Notes: generated by a model not told the origin, from the letters alone. Positions 8,949 to 17,657 are shown, numbered from the stretch's first letter. The stretch is DNA of 64,000 nt from Pontibacter korlensis (GCF_000973725.1 NZ_CP009621.1:4333001-4397000), one strand, 5' to 3'. Program-made: numbers and translations.

Positions 8949-9569
8949 GTGAAAGTTTTAAAGATGACATTAGGTCTGGCCACAGCTTCTGCCATGATGA
9001 TGGCTTGCAGCGGTAGCCCTGACACGGTGAAACCACAGGACGTAGCCTCAGAATCAGCTGCAGGTACATCAGAAATCGTTTATGTAAATTCTGACTCGCT
9101 GCTGGCCAACTACGAATATTTTAAAGATGTGCGTACACGCCTGCAGACGAAGGCCGAGCAAAAGGAAAAAGATCTGCGCACTCAGGCTGAGTCTTTCCAG
9201 AAGGAAGTACAACGTTTCCAGCAAAATGCAGCTGGCATGACCCAGCAACAGGCACAAGCTACTGAGCAACGCCTGATGCAGAAGCAGCAGCAACTACAGG
9301 CACTTCAGCAGAGCTCAGGCAATGAACTGATGACTGAAGAGTCAGAAGAAATGAAAAAGATTTACGACCGTGTAGAAGAGTATCTGAAGCAGCTAAGCCA
9401 GGAAGAAGGCTATAAAATGGTGCTTACATACCAGCGTGGTAACAGCGCCATCCTTTACGGTGACTCTACTCTGGACATCACGGAGCGCGTAGTATCTGCC
9501 CTGAACAAGACCTACGAAGGCGAGAAGGCTGAGGCAGACAAGCAAAAAGAAGAAGAGAAGAAAAAGTAA
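8949..9569 (+). CDS. Skp/OmpH-family lipoprotein
   Basis: This is a periplasmic chaperone-like protein of the OmpH/Skp family, which binds unfolded outer-membrane proteins. The N-terminus is a lipoprotein signal (hydrophobic stretch ending MMMACSG; Cys near residue 20). Then comes IVYVNSDSLLANYEYFKD, the family's conserved beta-strand and helix start, followed by a Gln/Glu-rich coiled coil (residues about 60-150) and a C-terminal strand region (YKMVLTYQRGNSAILYGD). The end is a Lys/Glu tail. The start is GTG 8949 (MKVLKM); the ATG at 8964 is an alternative. A strong terminator follows. Confidence 0.85.
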   Translation: MKVLKMTLGLATASAMMMACSGSPDTVKPQDVASESAAGTSEIVYVNSDSLLANYEYFKDVRTRLQTKAEQKEKDLRTQAESFQKEVQRFQQNAAGMTQQQAQATEQRLMQKQQQLQALQQSSGNELMTEESEEMKKIYDRVEEYLKQLSQEEGYKMVLTYQRGNSAILYGDSTLDITERVVSALNKTYEGEKAEADKQKEEEKKK

Positions 9570-9587
9570 TCTTCAATAACCGCTACA

Positions 9588-9625
9588 ACAAAGGCGAGCT
9601 TTACAGTTCGCCTTTGTTATTTTAC
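9588..9625 (+). terminator. Terminator of the Skp/OmpH-like gene
   Basis: A 10-bp perfect stem (ACAAAGGCGA / TCGCCTTTGT) with a 10-nt loop, followed by T-rich sequence, 19 nt after the stop codon. Confidence 0.75.
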
Positions 9626-9681
9626 AGCAGTAGTGCCCACAGCGCATGAGCGATGTACAAGCAAAGGCCGCATCGGCTTCG

Positions 9682-9725
9682 ATTGGTAGTAAAAATTAAC
9701 ATCAGGGGGTTCTTTACTGACCAAT
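9682..9725. repeat. Intergenic hairpin with 12-bp interrupted stem
   Basis: ATTGGTAGTAAA (9682-9693) pairs with TTTACT-G-ACCAAT (9713-9725) with one bulged base. It lies between the convergent OmpH-like and barrel genes, 21 nt past the end of the minus-strand barrel gene. There is no U-tract, so it may be a 3'-end structure. Confidence 0.45.
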
Positions 9726-9746
9726 TGAAACGTATAAAGTGTGCTG

Positions 9747-10838
9747 TTACAGTTTAATGGTGCAACCTATATTGATCGCATAGTCTGCGAAGGCCGCATC
9801 GCCTTGTACAAAATTTCCCGTAGCTTCCGTGTTTTCCTTGTCCGTTACACTTTGCAGGCGGTTTCTGCGCAATGCAATAGGTATAGCCGCAAACAAACTT
9901 ACTTTCTTAAGCTGATAGCTCACGCCAGGTTCAAGAGACTGTACATAACCTGGGCGGCGGAACCCTCTGCTGCCTCCAAAAGTATCCTCTACTGGCACTC
10001 CCTCCATTCTGCCACCTATTGAAGCTAACAGCCCTTCAAGCGTACCTTTGAACCCGTAGCTTACTCCTACTCGCACCATGTATTGATCCGGCACGCTCAT
10101 GATCGCCTCGTTAGCTAACATGGGAGTAAGTGTTTCTCGAAAAGTGCGCGTGCCATTGTCCTCCCTCGGGTTAAAGAGGTAATACCAATTGCCATAGGTA
10201 CTGAACCGGGGGCTGAGCGAATAAAAGCCATTCAGTTCAGCAATAGCTCCAACGCCGCCATCTCCCAACTGTATAGATTGATCAACAGGACGCACTTCAG
10301 TGCTTCCATCCGGCCCCACATGATAGAATGTATCTTTATACTTATAGTTACCTGTAGGAAGCTTCACGCCTACTCCAAGCTGCAGGTTACCACTCATGTT
10401 TTGCTCTGGATCTAACAACCATTTGTAGGCAACAACCCTAATCTCTCCAAGTCCTGCCGAATTTGTATTGTGTCGTTGCTGCCTTCCATGCTCATATAGA
10501 GAAGAACGTTTGTTAATCAGAAGAGGTACTCCGACACTCAAGGACCAGCTGCTGTTAATTTGGCGAATCACAGTAAGGTCCAGACTGTGTTGCCAGTTAA
10601 TTACCTCAGTATGCTGCTTAAGTCTTTCCTCCTGCTCTTCTTCTCCTCTGAAATGTCGGAATGACTTGAAATAACGATGTGCAACATTAAGCTGCCACCC
10701 CTTGGCAGCTGTCTCTTCTGTAGGATGGGCAATTGTACAGGATGCCATACCATTACTCCTAACAGCCACACACCCTTGGGGGTAGGCATCAGTGTAGAAG
10801 AGTAAGAAAGCTGAGACGGCGAGTATAGATTTTATCAT
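9747..10838 (-). CDS. Putative outer-membrane beta-barrel protein
   Basis: I recognise the general type but not a named family. From ATG 10838 the protein has 363 residues with a signal peptide (MIKSILAVSAFLLFYTDAYPQG). The mature part has alternating hydrophobic strands ending in aromatic or hydrophobic residues and a C-terminus of AINIGCTIKL, consistent with an outer-membrane barrel. GVGVKLPTGNYKYKD and GVSYGFKGTLEGLLASIGG resemble transporter-type barrel proteins of Bacteroidota. A TTG in the same frame at 10868 is a less likely start. It is a single gene. Confidence 0.7.
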   Translation of the reverse strand: MIKSILAVSAFLLFYTDAYPQGCVAVRSNGMASCTIAHPTEETAAKGWQLNVAHRYFKSFRHFRGEEEQEERLKQHTEVINWQHSLDLTVIRQINSSWSLSVGVPLLINKRSSLYEHGRQQRHNTNSAGLGEIRVVAYKWLLDPEQNMSGNLQLGVGVKLPTGNYKYKDTFYHVGPDGSTEVRPVDQSIQLGDGGVGAIAELNGFYSLSPRFSTYGNWYYLFNPREDNGTRTFRETLTPMLANEAIMSVPDQYMVRVGVSYGFKGTLEGLLASIGGRMEGVPVEDTFGGSRGFRRPGYVQSLEPGVSYQLKKVSLFAAIPIALRRNRLQSVTDKENTEATGNFVQGDAAFADYAINIGCTIKL

Positions 10839-11169
10839 GAACCAAGATAAAGTTATCAAAGAACGCAAAGCTTCAATATTATCTCCTACAGAGTAAGGAA
10901 CGGGGGCTGGGGTGAATTTAGCAGACTACACAGCCTGTAATATAACTATTAATAATATACAATGGATCTTTGCAAATGTTGCAGAAGAATATATATGAAA
11001 ATAACGCTTTCAGAAAATGAAAGGCTTAGGCTTAAGAGATAGGCACCTCAAGCTTAGAGTAGCAGGCAGCGAAACATATTATGGACCATGCGGCCAGTAT
11101 ATGCGCAGTGTCTAAACAAAAAAAGACGCCATATTTGACGTCTCTTCTCGTGATATTCTTAACCGTACC
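10839..11169. other. Intergenic region between the barrel gene and the MacB-type permease
   Basis: This 331-bp stretch is AT-rich. I see the permease terminator at its right end and only a very short unsupported reading frame (about 33 codons from 11017). No recognised RNA gene is visible. Confidence 0.4.
11117..11146 (-). terminator. Terminator of the MacB-type permease gene
   Basis: On the minus strand AGACG, a 10-nt loop and CGTCT are followed by about seven T. It starts about 25 nt past the stop codon. Confidence 0.6.
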
Positions 11170-12414
11170 TTACTCGTACCGAAGCGACTCTATAGGATCA
11201 AGCTTTGATGCCTTGAAAGCCGGGTAATACCCAGATATAACTCCTACAAGTACACAGATGGACAAACCTGTAAATACCCATACCCAGGGCACAAAGAATC
11301 CTCCGCCCTCAGCTATCAGCGAAGCGATACCGTTACCCATAAGTATACCAAGTAGGATTCCTACCAGTCCGCCAAGCACACATATAACGATAGCCTCTAT
11401 TAAAAACTGCTGCCGTATCTGGAAAGAGGTAGCACCTAAAGCCTTACGAACACCAATTTCCCTTGTACGTTCGTTCACCGACACCATCATAATGTTCATC
11501 AGGCCTACAGAAGCACCTAGTAGCGTGATAAAACCAATGACGCCACCACCAAGCTTCAGATAGCCAGAAATCTCATCTAAACTCTGCACTACCGAATCGG
11601 AACGACGTATCTCAAAAGAATCTTCCTGCCCTAAAGGGTCCTGGCGAATGTTACGCATCGTGCCGGTAGCTTCCCCCATCACATAATTCAGCTCATCAGC
11701 TCTGAAAATGGCTGTTTTGATGTCAAAGTTCAACTCAGAATTACCTGATCTAGGAATTTGCCTTCCGGCTTCCAGGGGAATAAGTATACGCCTGTCGCTG
11801 CTACCGCCCATAGAGCTTCCGGACTTCTCCATCTGCCCTACCACCTTAAACCGGCGGCCCAGGAAGGTAATATATTCCCCAAGAGCATCCTGTTTCTTGA
11901 AAAGTGTGGAAGCCACTTCATCACCAATGATAGCTACATTAGTACCCTGCTCCTGCTCAAAAGACGAAAAGTCACGCCCCTTTGATAGGTTCAGGTTATT
12001 GTTTAGCATGTAGTTTTCGTCAGCTCCTACAACACTTATATTCGGGTTCGTTTTCTCGGTTTGGCTTTTCACCACAGTAGCCCCTGATATAAAAGCGGAC
12101 AAACTTACGCGCGCTTCATCCTTCATTAGGTCCTTGTATCGCGATGCCTGCTCATAAGAGATTTTTGGGTAAACTTTCTCTACTCTACCACCTTGGCTGC
12201 CACGGTTGTTCATGCCCTTGCTGCGAATATCAAAAGAATTAGCACCAAGGTTAGAAAATGTCTGCGTCAGGGAGTATTTCATACTGTCCACAGCTGTTAG
12301 AATCCCTACCAAGGACATAATGCCAATAGAGATGATAAGGCCTGTAAGTACCGTCCGCAGCAGGTTTCCTTGTATGGCTCTAAGGCCTTCTAAAATATTT
12401 TCGGCTAGGTTCAT
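11170..12414 (-). CDS. MacB/FtsX-type ABC transporter permease
   Basis: It is an inner-membrane permease subunit of the MacB family, which with an ABC ATPase moves peptides, lipoproteins or toxins mechanically across the periplasm. The 414 residues have the expected layout: TM1 at about 20-45, a periplasmic MacB_PCD domain at about 50-275 (NPNISVVGADENYMLNNN, LGRRFKVVGQMEKSG), then three FtsX membrane helices with the NERTREIGVRKALGAT signature, and an end of ASKLDPIESLRYE. The ATPase and membrane-fusion subunits are not adjacent here, so the substrate cannot be inferred. The start is ATG 12414. Confidence 0.9.
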   Translation of the reverse strand: MNLAENILEGLRAIQGNLLRTVLTGLIISIGIMSLVGILTAVDSMKYSLTQTFSNLGANSFDIRSKGMNNRGSQGGRVEKVYPKISYEQASRYKDLMKDEARVSLSAFISGATVVKSQTEKTNPNISVVGADENYMLNNNLNLSKGRDFSSFEQEQGTNVAIIGDEVASTLFKKQDALGEYITFLGRRFKVVGQMEKSGSSMGGSSDRRILIPLEAGRQIPRSGNSELNFDIKTAIFRADELNYVMGEATGTMRNIRQDPLGQEDSFEIRRSDSVVQSLDEISGYLKLGGGVIGFITLLGASVGLMNIMMVSVNERTREIGVRKALGATSFQIRQQFLIEAIVICVLGGLVGILLGILMGNGIASLIAEGGGFFVPWVWVFTGLSICVLVGVISGYYPAFKASKLDPIESLRYE

Positions 12415-12452
12415 CTGTAGGAAAATTGTGCGCTTTTGTTATCTTTTACGTT

Positions 12453-12519
12453 AAGTATAAAAATAGCACGATGCTTCTAAGATAGTGGCATTTTCTGAAA
12501 AAAGAACCACTTTTATACT
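12453..12519. repeat. Inverted repeat in a divergent intergenic region
   Basis: AGTATAAAA (12454-12462) is matched by TTTTATACT (12511-12519), with an inner GTGG/CCAC pair at 12485-12488 and 12507-12510. It lies between the divergently transcribed permease and secreted-protein genes, so it could be a shared operator. The left arm contains the over-represented octamer AAGTATAA. Confidence 0.35.
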
Positions 12520-12546
12520 ATTGAAGACTTTTTAAAGACAAACCTG

Positions 12547-13812
12547 ATGTTTCTTCGTACTATCACACTTTTCCTCTGCCTGTTTCTGCTAAAATTACCC
12601 GTTTGGGCAAGCACTATACTGGTGCCTATGGATGAAGCGCAGAAAGACCACCTGAAGTCTTATGGTGTGGCTTATTGGGTGTTGAGCAAAAATGTACCTG
12701 TAGACTGGCTACTGAATTACCGGGGCGGAAGCTTTGCCTTTCACCACATGCCTCAGTTGGAAAACGAGCTAATCGTGCGTGGCGTGAGCTACACTGTAAT
12801 CTCTGACGCCCAATACAACGGCATTCTGTCTGAGATCAGTAACCCTGAAGCAAACATGGATATCATGAAACTGGAGAAAGTGCCTAAAGTGGCCGTTTAT
12901 TCTCCAAAGTCTAAAATGCCATGGGATGATGCGGTTACGCTAGTCTTAACTTATGCAGAGATCCCTTACGATGTGATCTATGATAAGGAGATAATACGAG
13001 AAGAACTGCCTAAGTATGACTGGTTACACCTACACCACGAAGACTTTACAGGCCAGTATGGTAAATTCTACGCCAGTTACCGCCACTACCCTTGGTATCA
13101 GCAACAGCAGCGGGAGGCTGAAGAATCTGCCACAGAGTTAGGCTTTAGCAAAGTATCAGAGTTGAAGCTGGCAGTGGTTAACAAAATAAAGGATTTCACT
13201 GCTGGAGGAGGCTTCCTTTTTGCCATGTGCTCCGCTACCGACACCTATGATATTGCTTTAGCTGCTGAGGGGGTAGACATTGTAGAGGCTATGTTTGATG
13301 GCGATGCAGCTGACCCTAACGCCCAAAGCAAATTAGACTACAGCAAAACCTTTGCTTTCCAGGATTTTAGAATCTCTCGTAACCCGCTCGAGTACGAGTA
13401 CTCTGATATAGATATGCAGCCCCAGGAACGGCCAGTTACTGAGGCAAACGACTACTTCCAGCTTTTTACCTTCTCAGCCAAGTGGGACCCTATCCCGACC
13501 ATGCTGACACAAAACCATTCGAAAACGATAAAAGGCTTTATGGGGCAAACCACTGCCTTCAGAAAGAGCTTAGTAAAACCGGAGGTGGTAGTAATGGGTG
13601 AGAATAAAGAGTTAGGTGAGATTCGTTACATGCACGGCACCTACGCCCGTGGTACCTGGACCTTTTATGGTGGTCACGACCCTGAAGACTACCAGCACCT
13701 GGTAGGTGAAGACCCAACAGATCTGGCGCTGCACCCAAATTCACCAGGTTACCGACTTATTCTGAACAATATTCTCTTTCCTGCGGCTAAGAAAAAGAAG
13801 CAGAAAACTTGA
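12547..13812 (+). CDS. Secreted Bacteroidota protein, commonly labelled 'asparagine synthetase B'
   Basis: The protein has 421 residues with a cleavable signal peptide (about residues 1-21, ending VWAS). It then reads ILVPMDEAQKDHLKSYGVAYWVL and WLLNYRGGSFAFHH. A Rossmann-like part follows (KVAVYSPKSKMPWDDAVTLVL, YDWLHLHHEDF, GGFLFAMCSATDT), resembling a type-1 glutamine-amidotransferase-like fold. From memory this conserved Bacteroidota group is often named asparagine synthetase B in databases. That name does not fit: there is no N-terminal catalytic Cys2, no synthetase ATP-binding motif, and the protein is exported. Real function is unknown. The start is ATG 12547. Confidence 0.75.
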   Translation: MFLRTITLFLCLFLLKLPVWASTILVPMDEAQKDHLKSYGVAYWVLSKNVPVDWLLNYRGGSFAFHHMPQLENELIVRGVSYTVISDAQYNGILSEISNPEANMDIMKLEKVPKVAVYSPKSKMPWDDAVTLVLTYAEIPYDVIYDKEIIREELPKYDWLHLHHEDFTGQYGKFYASYRHYPWYQQQQREAEESATELGFSKVSELKLAVVNKIKDFTAGGGFLFAMCSATDTYDIALAAEGVDIVEAMFDGDAADPNAQSKLDYSKTFAFQDFRISRNPLEYEYSDIDMQPQERPVTEANDYFQLFTFSAKWDPIPTMLTQNHSKTIKGFMGQTTAFRKSLVKPEVVVMGENKELGEIRYMHGTYARGTWTFYGGHDPEDYQHLVGEDPTDLALHPNSPGYRLILNNILFPAAKKKKQKT

Positions 13813-13838
13813 TTTCAGTTTCAAGTATAAGACAACAA

Positions 13839-13875
13839 TTAAGGGCGGTCTGAATATCTATCAGACCGCCCTTAA
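13839..13875. terminator. Bidirectional terminator
   Basis: A 15-bp perfect stem (TTAAGGGCGGTCTGA with its complement TCAGACCGCCCTTAA) and a 7-nt loop, between the convergent genes ending at 13812 and 13902. Confidence 0.8.
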
Positions 13876-13901
13876 TCTTTATATCATACCCTACTAAGCG
13901 C

Positions 13902-14510
13902 TTAATGCATTCTGTCTGGCCGCGGCTCCAGGTTGCGTATGATGTCAGCCTCAATGGCCAATAACTCTTTGAGCCTGGCATCTACCTCCTCCGCTGGCAT
14001 ATATTCCTTGGCTAGCTTCACAAAGCCTACATAATGCCCAGCCTCCGATACCATCAGTTCATAGTAGAATTTCTGTAGTTCTTCGTCCTGAATATTCTTC
14101 CAAAGCAACTTAAAGCGCTCACAACTGCGTGCCTCGATCAAGGCGTTTATCAAAAGGTGGTCCATTAGCTGACGCTCGCGCTTACCTCCCTTTCGTATGT
14201 GCTTAGTAAGCTCCACCACATACTCATCAGGTCGGTTACGGCCCAGGCCATAGCCGCGCTTCTTTAGCTGCTCCATCACCCGCTCAAAATGGCTCCATTC
14301 CTCTGCCACTAATTCAGTCATTTCCTCAACCAACCGCTCTTTATCTGGATACTTTACGATAAGCGATATGCCTGAGGTAGCTGCTTTCTGCTCACAATAG
14401 GCATGGTCTACCAGAATCTCTTCTATGTTTTTCTCCGCTATGTTTACCCATCGTGGGTCTGTAGGAAGCTCTAGGCGAAGTATAGTTTTAGTTGGTTGCG
14501 TCGTAGACAT
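13902..14510 (-). CDS. miaE: tRNA-(ms2io6A)-hydroxylase MiaE
   Basis: MiaE is a non-haem di-iron, O2-dependent monooxygenase that hydroxylates the isopentenyl group of ms2i6A37. The 202-residue helical protein shows the carboxylate and His ligands of the ferritin-like fold: EILVDHAYCEQKAA, EEWSHFERV, EARSCERF and SEAGHYVGF. It complements MiaB, encoded 8 kb away, which makes the ms2i6A substrate. Its presence implies growth in air. The start is ATG 14510. Confidence 0.92.
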   Translation of the reverse strand: MSTTQPTKTILRLELPTDPRWVNIAEKNIEEILVDHAYCEQKAATSGISLIVKYPDKERLVEEMTELVAEEWSHFERVMEQLKKRGYGLGRNRPDEYVVELTKHIRKGGKRERQLMDHLLINALIEARSCERFKLLWKNIQDEELQKFYYELMVSEAGHYVGFVKLAKEYMPAEEVDARLKELLAIEADIIRNLEPRPDRMH

Positions 14511-14566
14511 GGGTACTTTAAGTTATTACAAGGAGAACACTAGCACTTTTACCACCGCTATTCTGG

Positions 14567-16528
14567 TTAATCGAAGAAACGCCAGGTAAGGCCAAAAACA
14601 AAGCTGCGGCGCATGCCCGGGTAATATGGGGTCACAAAATAAACCGGCTCAGACAACTCATAGTTGATGTGGCTCATTTTAAGGAACACATTAACTGTTT
14701 TGATGTTGGCATTCAGGAATACATCCAGCACTGGATAGCCTTGTGTAGCGAACTCATCCTGCACAAAAAACTGCTGCGTTACAGGCATATACCCATAGGC
14801 GTAGTACTCACTTGCATATGTCCCTTGTACCCCAAACTGCAGAAACAGCGCATTCTTAAACAGGGGCCCTTCTATGTAAGCCTTAGACTCCAGCAGCCAC
14901 TCAGGCAGGCGGATGTTGTTGGCTTCGTCGGTGTTGTTGTAAGCTACAAAGTTATCGAAGTGCACAGGGCCGAAGAATATCTTATGTGCCAGGCTAGCAC
15001 CCCAGAAACGCTGGTTACCACTTGCCTGCACCGGTACAGCATCTTTATCAAAGTATACCCAGCGCTCCACATCAGTTAAGTGGCCATCCAGCTTTACATG
15101 CTGGCGTTTGCCTAGCTTCTGGTGCAGACCAGCCCCTATTCTGTTCACTGCTATATTTTTAAAAGGTTCGTTCCAATCAAAGTGGTTGCTCAACATAACT
15201 GATTCTACCCGTGACGGAGAATAATGTACACGCTGTAATGTAGCATAAGCACCTCCTAATCGAGCAGTACCCTTTATGCGATAGTCGCCTGCCAGTTGGT
15301 ATTCGGCACTACCTGTCAGCTCTACCAGGTCTTTGTAAAATAACCTAATATCACCGCCAATAAATACTTGGTTAAAATTTCCGCTTCTAGTTGTGTCCTG
15401 GAAAACATTACCTGCAGCCAGCACACTATCCGCAATATTAGCCGCAGTGCCTATAGAGTCTATGGCACTATAAGCTATATTAGCATTTCGGAGTTTAACA
15501 TAAGCATTGTAAGAAGAAAGCTGGTTATTACCCCTTAAACCAAAGGTGTTCTCTATCTCCTTATATGCAGTGGCCTCATTGGTTCTACCCGTACTAAATA
15601 TAAACCTTGGATACACGTAGGACCTACCTCGGATAGCATTATTTAGCGCAACTGTATCAACTAAAGCAGCAGGAATAGCATCATCCAAATACTCATTACG
15701 CTGGCGGTAGAAATCAAAAGTATGGTATATTTTCAGGTTTTCCTTGGCCAGCCGGTAGACGTGTGTCAAGTGAAAGTTATTTCTGGCTTCCTCGTTGGAG
15801 GCCTGGCTCAGGTAAACAGGCGCCTCTTCGTATAGCTCTAAAACAGAAGTATCTCCGCTTGAAATATCAATACCACCTGTTTCTATCTGCTCTACCTTCA
15901 TAGTTGTAAAGTTGAAGAACAGATCATAGCGCTCGTTTTCGGAACGGTAATGAGAAAACACCTTTATAGCCTGGTTGTCGAGCATGCCTCTTGCTCTGGA
16001 GGGACGCTGTGCGCCAGGGCCAAACTGATGGTTGGCAGAAAGTACCTGATAGGCTGCTCCAATGTTCCAGCGCGGATTGATGTTACGTGTGTGTAATGCC
16101 TCAAATACCTGCTCCCCAAGGCCACCCTGTACATAGTACAGATGCGTGTAAGGTGAGCGGGTATCGTAGTAATTCATCCCTTGAGGATTATAAGCATACC
16201 TGTCAAAGATATTCTTGCCTAACCTTACACCTATCTTGTCCGGTAGTTGAAAAAACAAAGGTGTGGCGGCCACGCCAACATTACCCAAGTGTTGGTAAAA
16301 TGTGGTGTCGTTAAACCAATAGCGCTCGTTATGCAGGTTATTGAGTGTTGTATCGATCGGCTTACCGGCATAGCGGCCTTCCAGTACATCCTGCTCATAC
16401 AGTAGCAGTACTGTTTTAGGCCCATAGATGGCCTTTGTAGAGTCATCTATAATCTGGGCAACAGCAACTGTCTTTACCAGCAGTAAGCACAGCACTAGAA
16501 GTATAAAGGCGGATAGTCTTCTTTTCAC
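14567..16528 (-). CDS. Putative porin (Porin_10 type)
   Basis: A 653-residue outer-membrane barrel with a signal peptide (hydrophobic LSAFILLVLCLLLVKTVAVA, then Gln). The sequence reads KAIYGPKTVLLLYEQDVLEG and NNLHNERYWFNDTTFYQHLGN, and ends SFVFGLTWRFFD with the aromatic C-terminus required for barrel assembly. The pattern fits the Bacteroidota putative porin family (Porin_10). The start is GTG 16528. A TATTTTTG promoter box ends only 4 nt upstream, so the message is probably leaderless. It lies just downstream of lpxK on the same strand, 38 bp away. Confidence 0.82.
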   Translation of the reverse strand: MKRRLSAFILLVLCLLLVKTVAVAQIIDDSTKAIYGPKTVLLLYEQDVLEGRYAGKPIDTTLNNLHNERYWFNDTTFYQHLGNVGVAATPLFFQLPDKIGVRLGKNIFDRYAYNPQGMNYYDTRSPYTHLYYVQGGLGEQVFEALHTRNINPRWNIGAAYQVLSANHQFGPGAQRPSRARGMLDNQAIKVFSHYRSENERYDLFFNFTTMKVEQIETGGIDISSGDTSVLELYEEAPVYLSQASNEEARNNFHLTHVYRLAKENLKIYHTFDFYRQRNEYLDDAIPAALVDTVALNNAIRGRSYVYPRFIFSTGRTNEATAYKEIENTFGLRGNNQLSSYNAYVKLRNANIAYSAIDSIGTAANIADSVLAAGNVFQDTTRSGNFNQVFIGGDIRLFYKDLVELTGSAEYQLAGDYRIKGTARLGGAYATLQRVHYSPSRVESVMLSNHFDWNEPFKNIAVNRIGAGLHQKLGKRQHVKLDGHLTDVERWVYFDKDAVPVQASGNQRFWGASLAHKIFFGPVHFDNFVAYNNTDEANNIRLPEWLLESKAYIEGPLFKNALFLQFGVQGTYASEYYAYGYMPVTQQFFVQDEFATQGYPVLDVFLNANIKTVNVFLKMSHINYELSEPVYFVTPYYPGMRRSFVFGLTWRFFD

Positions 16529-16532
16529 GTTT

Positions 16533-16540
16533 CAAAAATA
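16533..16540 (-). promoter_or_regulatory. Porin gene -7 box abutting the start codon
   Basis: TATTTTTG on the minus strand fits TAnnTTTG and ends 4 nt before the GTG start at 16528. Transcription would then begin at or next to the start codon. No clear -33 box is visible. Confidence 0.4.
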
Positions 16541-16566
16541 GTGAAATATTAACGGAAAATGCAGCT

Positions 16567-17619
16567 TTAAGCTTGTACCAAGCTTTGCACGTGCTGCAGT
16601 ACAAGTTGGTCAAACTTGTCACCGTCGTTCATAATTCTTACTTCAATTGGTACAAAAAAGATTGGCAGTTGCTTTGTCAAAGGCAGAAGAGCGGCGTCAA
16701 TCATCTTTACAGCATCTTTACGGGTGGTTAGTACAGAAGCACTGGCAAAAGCTTTATTATGTAGTAGTTCCTGTAGCTCTTCGAGGTCTTCCGGGGTATA
16801 CCTATAATGATCCGGATACCCCAAATGCTTTAAAATAGCATACCCCTGCTTTATCAGGTAGTTCTTAAGCGGTTCTGCATTGGCAATACCTGTCACCAGA
16901 ACAACGCCCTTACTTACTTCTGCTCCACTACCTACCGGCACTGGCCTACCATAGGCAAAAGTGGAGAAGAAAATTGGTGTACCAGGAGAAGTATACTGTT
17001 CCACCTGCTGCTGCACAGCTCTTTGCTCCTCTGTACTTATGCTGGCCGGGCATTTACTAACAATCACAATATCTGCACGCCTGGCACCTGTTCGTGGCTC
17101 CCGAAGCCTTCCGGCCGGCAAAACATAATCTTTGTAAAAAGGGCGGTTATGATCCGTGATCAGGATGTTCAGGGAAGGCTGCACAGGTCTGTGCTGCATA
17201 GCATCATCCAGCACCACAACTTCCAGTTTTTCCAATTGCTTTTGCAGCTCATCTATTCCCTTAACGCGATCCTCACAGACAGCCACGGCAACATCTTTGA
17301 AATCAAGATGGTATTGAAAGGGCTCATCCCCTATTTTGGCTGCTGAGGTATCTTTATCAGCAAGTATGAATCCTTTGCTGTGGCGCTTATACCCACGGCT
17401 TAGAGTTGCTACTTTATAGTTATGCAAGAGGCGAAGCAGGTATTCAACATGAGGTGTTTTACCTGTGCCCCCAACCGTGAGGTTACCAACAGCTATAACA
17501 GGCAAATCAAAGGAACGGGAGGTCATCAAACCTTTATCATAGCCCAGGTTGCGAAGCCGCATAATGCCACTATAAAGCTGCGAAAATGGCCAGAGAGGTA
17601 TGTGGAGATATTTCTGCAT
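16567..17619 (-). CDS. lpxK: Tetraacyldisaccharide 4'-kinase LpxK
   Basis: LpxK phosphorylates the 4' position of the lipid A disaccharide at the inner membrane, the sixth step of the Raetz pathway. The Walker A motif is AVGNLTVGGTGKTPHVEYLL (about residues 44-63). KVATLSRGYKRHSKG, EVVVLDDAMQHR and the DHNRPFYKDYVLPAGRLREP catalytic stretch are all present. The length of 350 residues is normal. The start is ATG 17619, and nif3 is transcribed divergently from a 72-bp shared region that contains a perfect palindrome. Confidence 0.95.
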   Translation of the reverse strand: MQKYLHIPLWPFSQLYSGIMRLRNLGYDKGLMTSRSFDLPVIAVGNLTVGGTGKTPHVEYLLRLLHNYKVATLSRGYKRHSKGFILADKDTSAAKIGDEPFQYHLDFKDVAVAVCEDRVKGIDELQKQLEKLEVVVLDDAMQHRPVQPSLNILITDHNRPFYKDYVLPAGRLREPRTGARRADIVIVSKCPASISTEEQRAVQQQVEQYTSPGTPIFFSTFAYGRPVPVGSGAEVSKGVVLVTGIANAEPLKNYLIKQGYAILKHLGYPDHYRYTPEDLEELQELLHNKAFASASVLTTRKDAVKMIDAALLPLTKQLPIFFVPIEVRIMNDGDKFDQLVLQHVQSLVQA

Positions 17620-17641
17620 GGTTTTGTAACGCCTGCAAATT

Positions 17642-17657
17642 ACGTTAATTTTAACGT
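17642..17657. promoter_or_regulatory. 16-bp perfect palindrome between lpxK and the Nif3-family gene
   Basis: ACGTTAATTTTAACGT is fully self-complementary. It lies 22 bp from the lpxK start and 34 bp from the nif3 start, close to the place of both promoters, and is a candidate operator. Confidence 0.4.

Noticed and set aside
9664..9801. Repeated 12-mer AAGGCCGCATCG
   Set aside because: Only two copies, one of them in coding sequence; it may be chance and shows no further extension.
11017..11115. 33-codon frame in the gap before the MacB-type permease terminator
   Set aside because: No ribosome-binding site, family pattern or conserved feature; too short to support.
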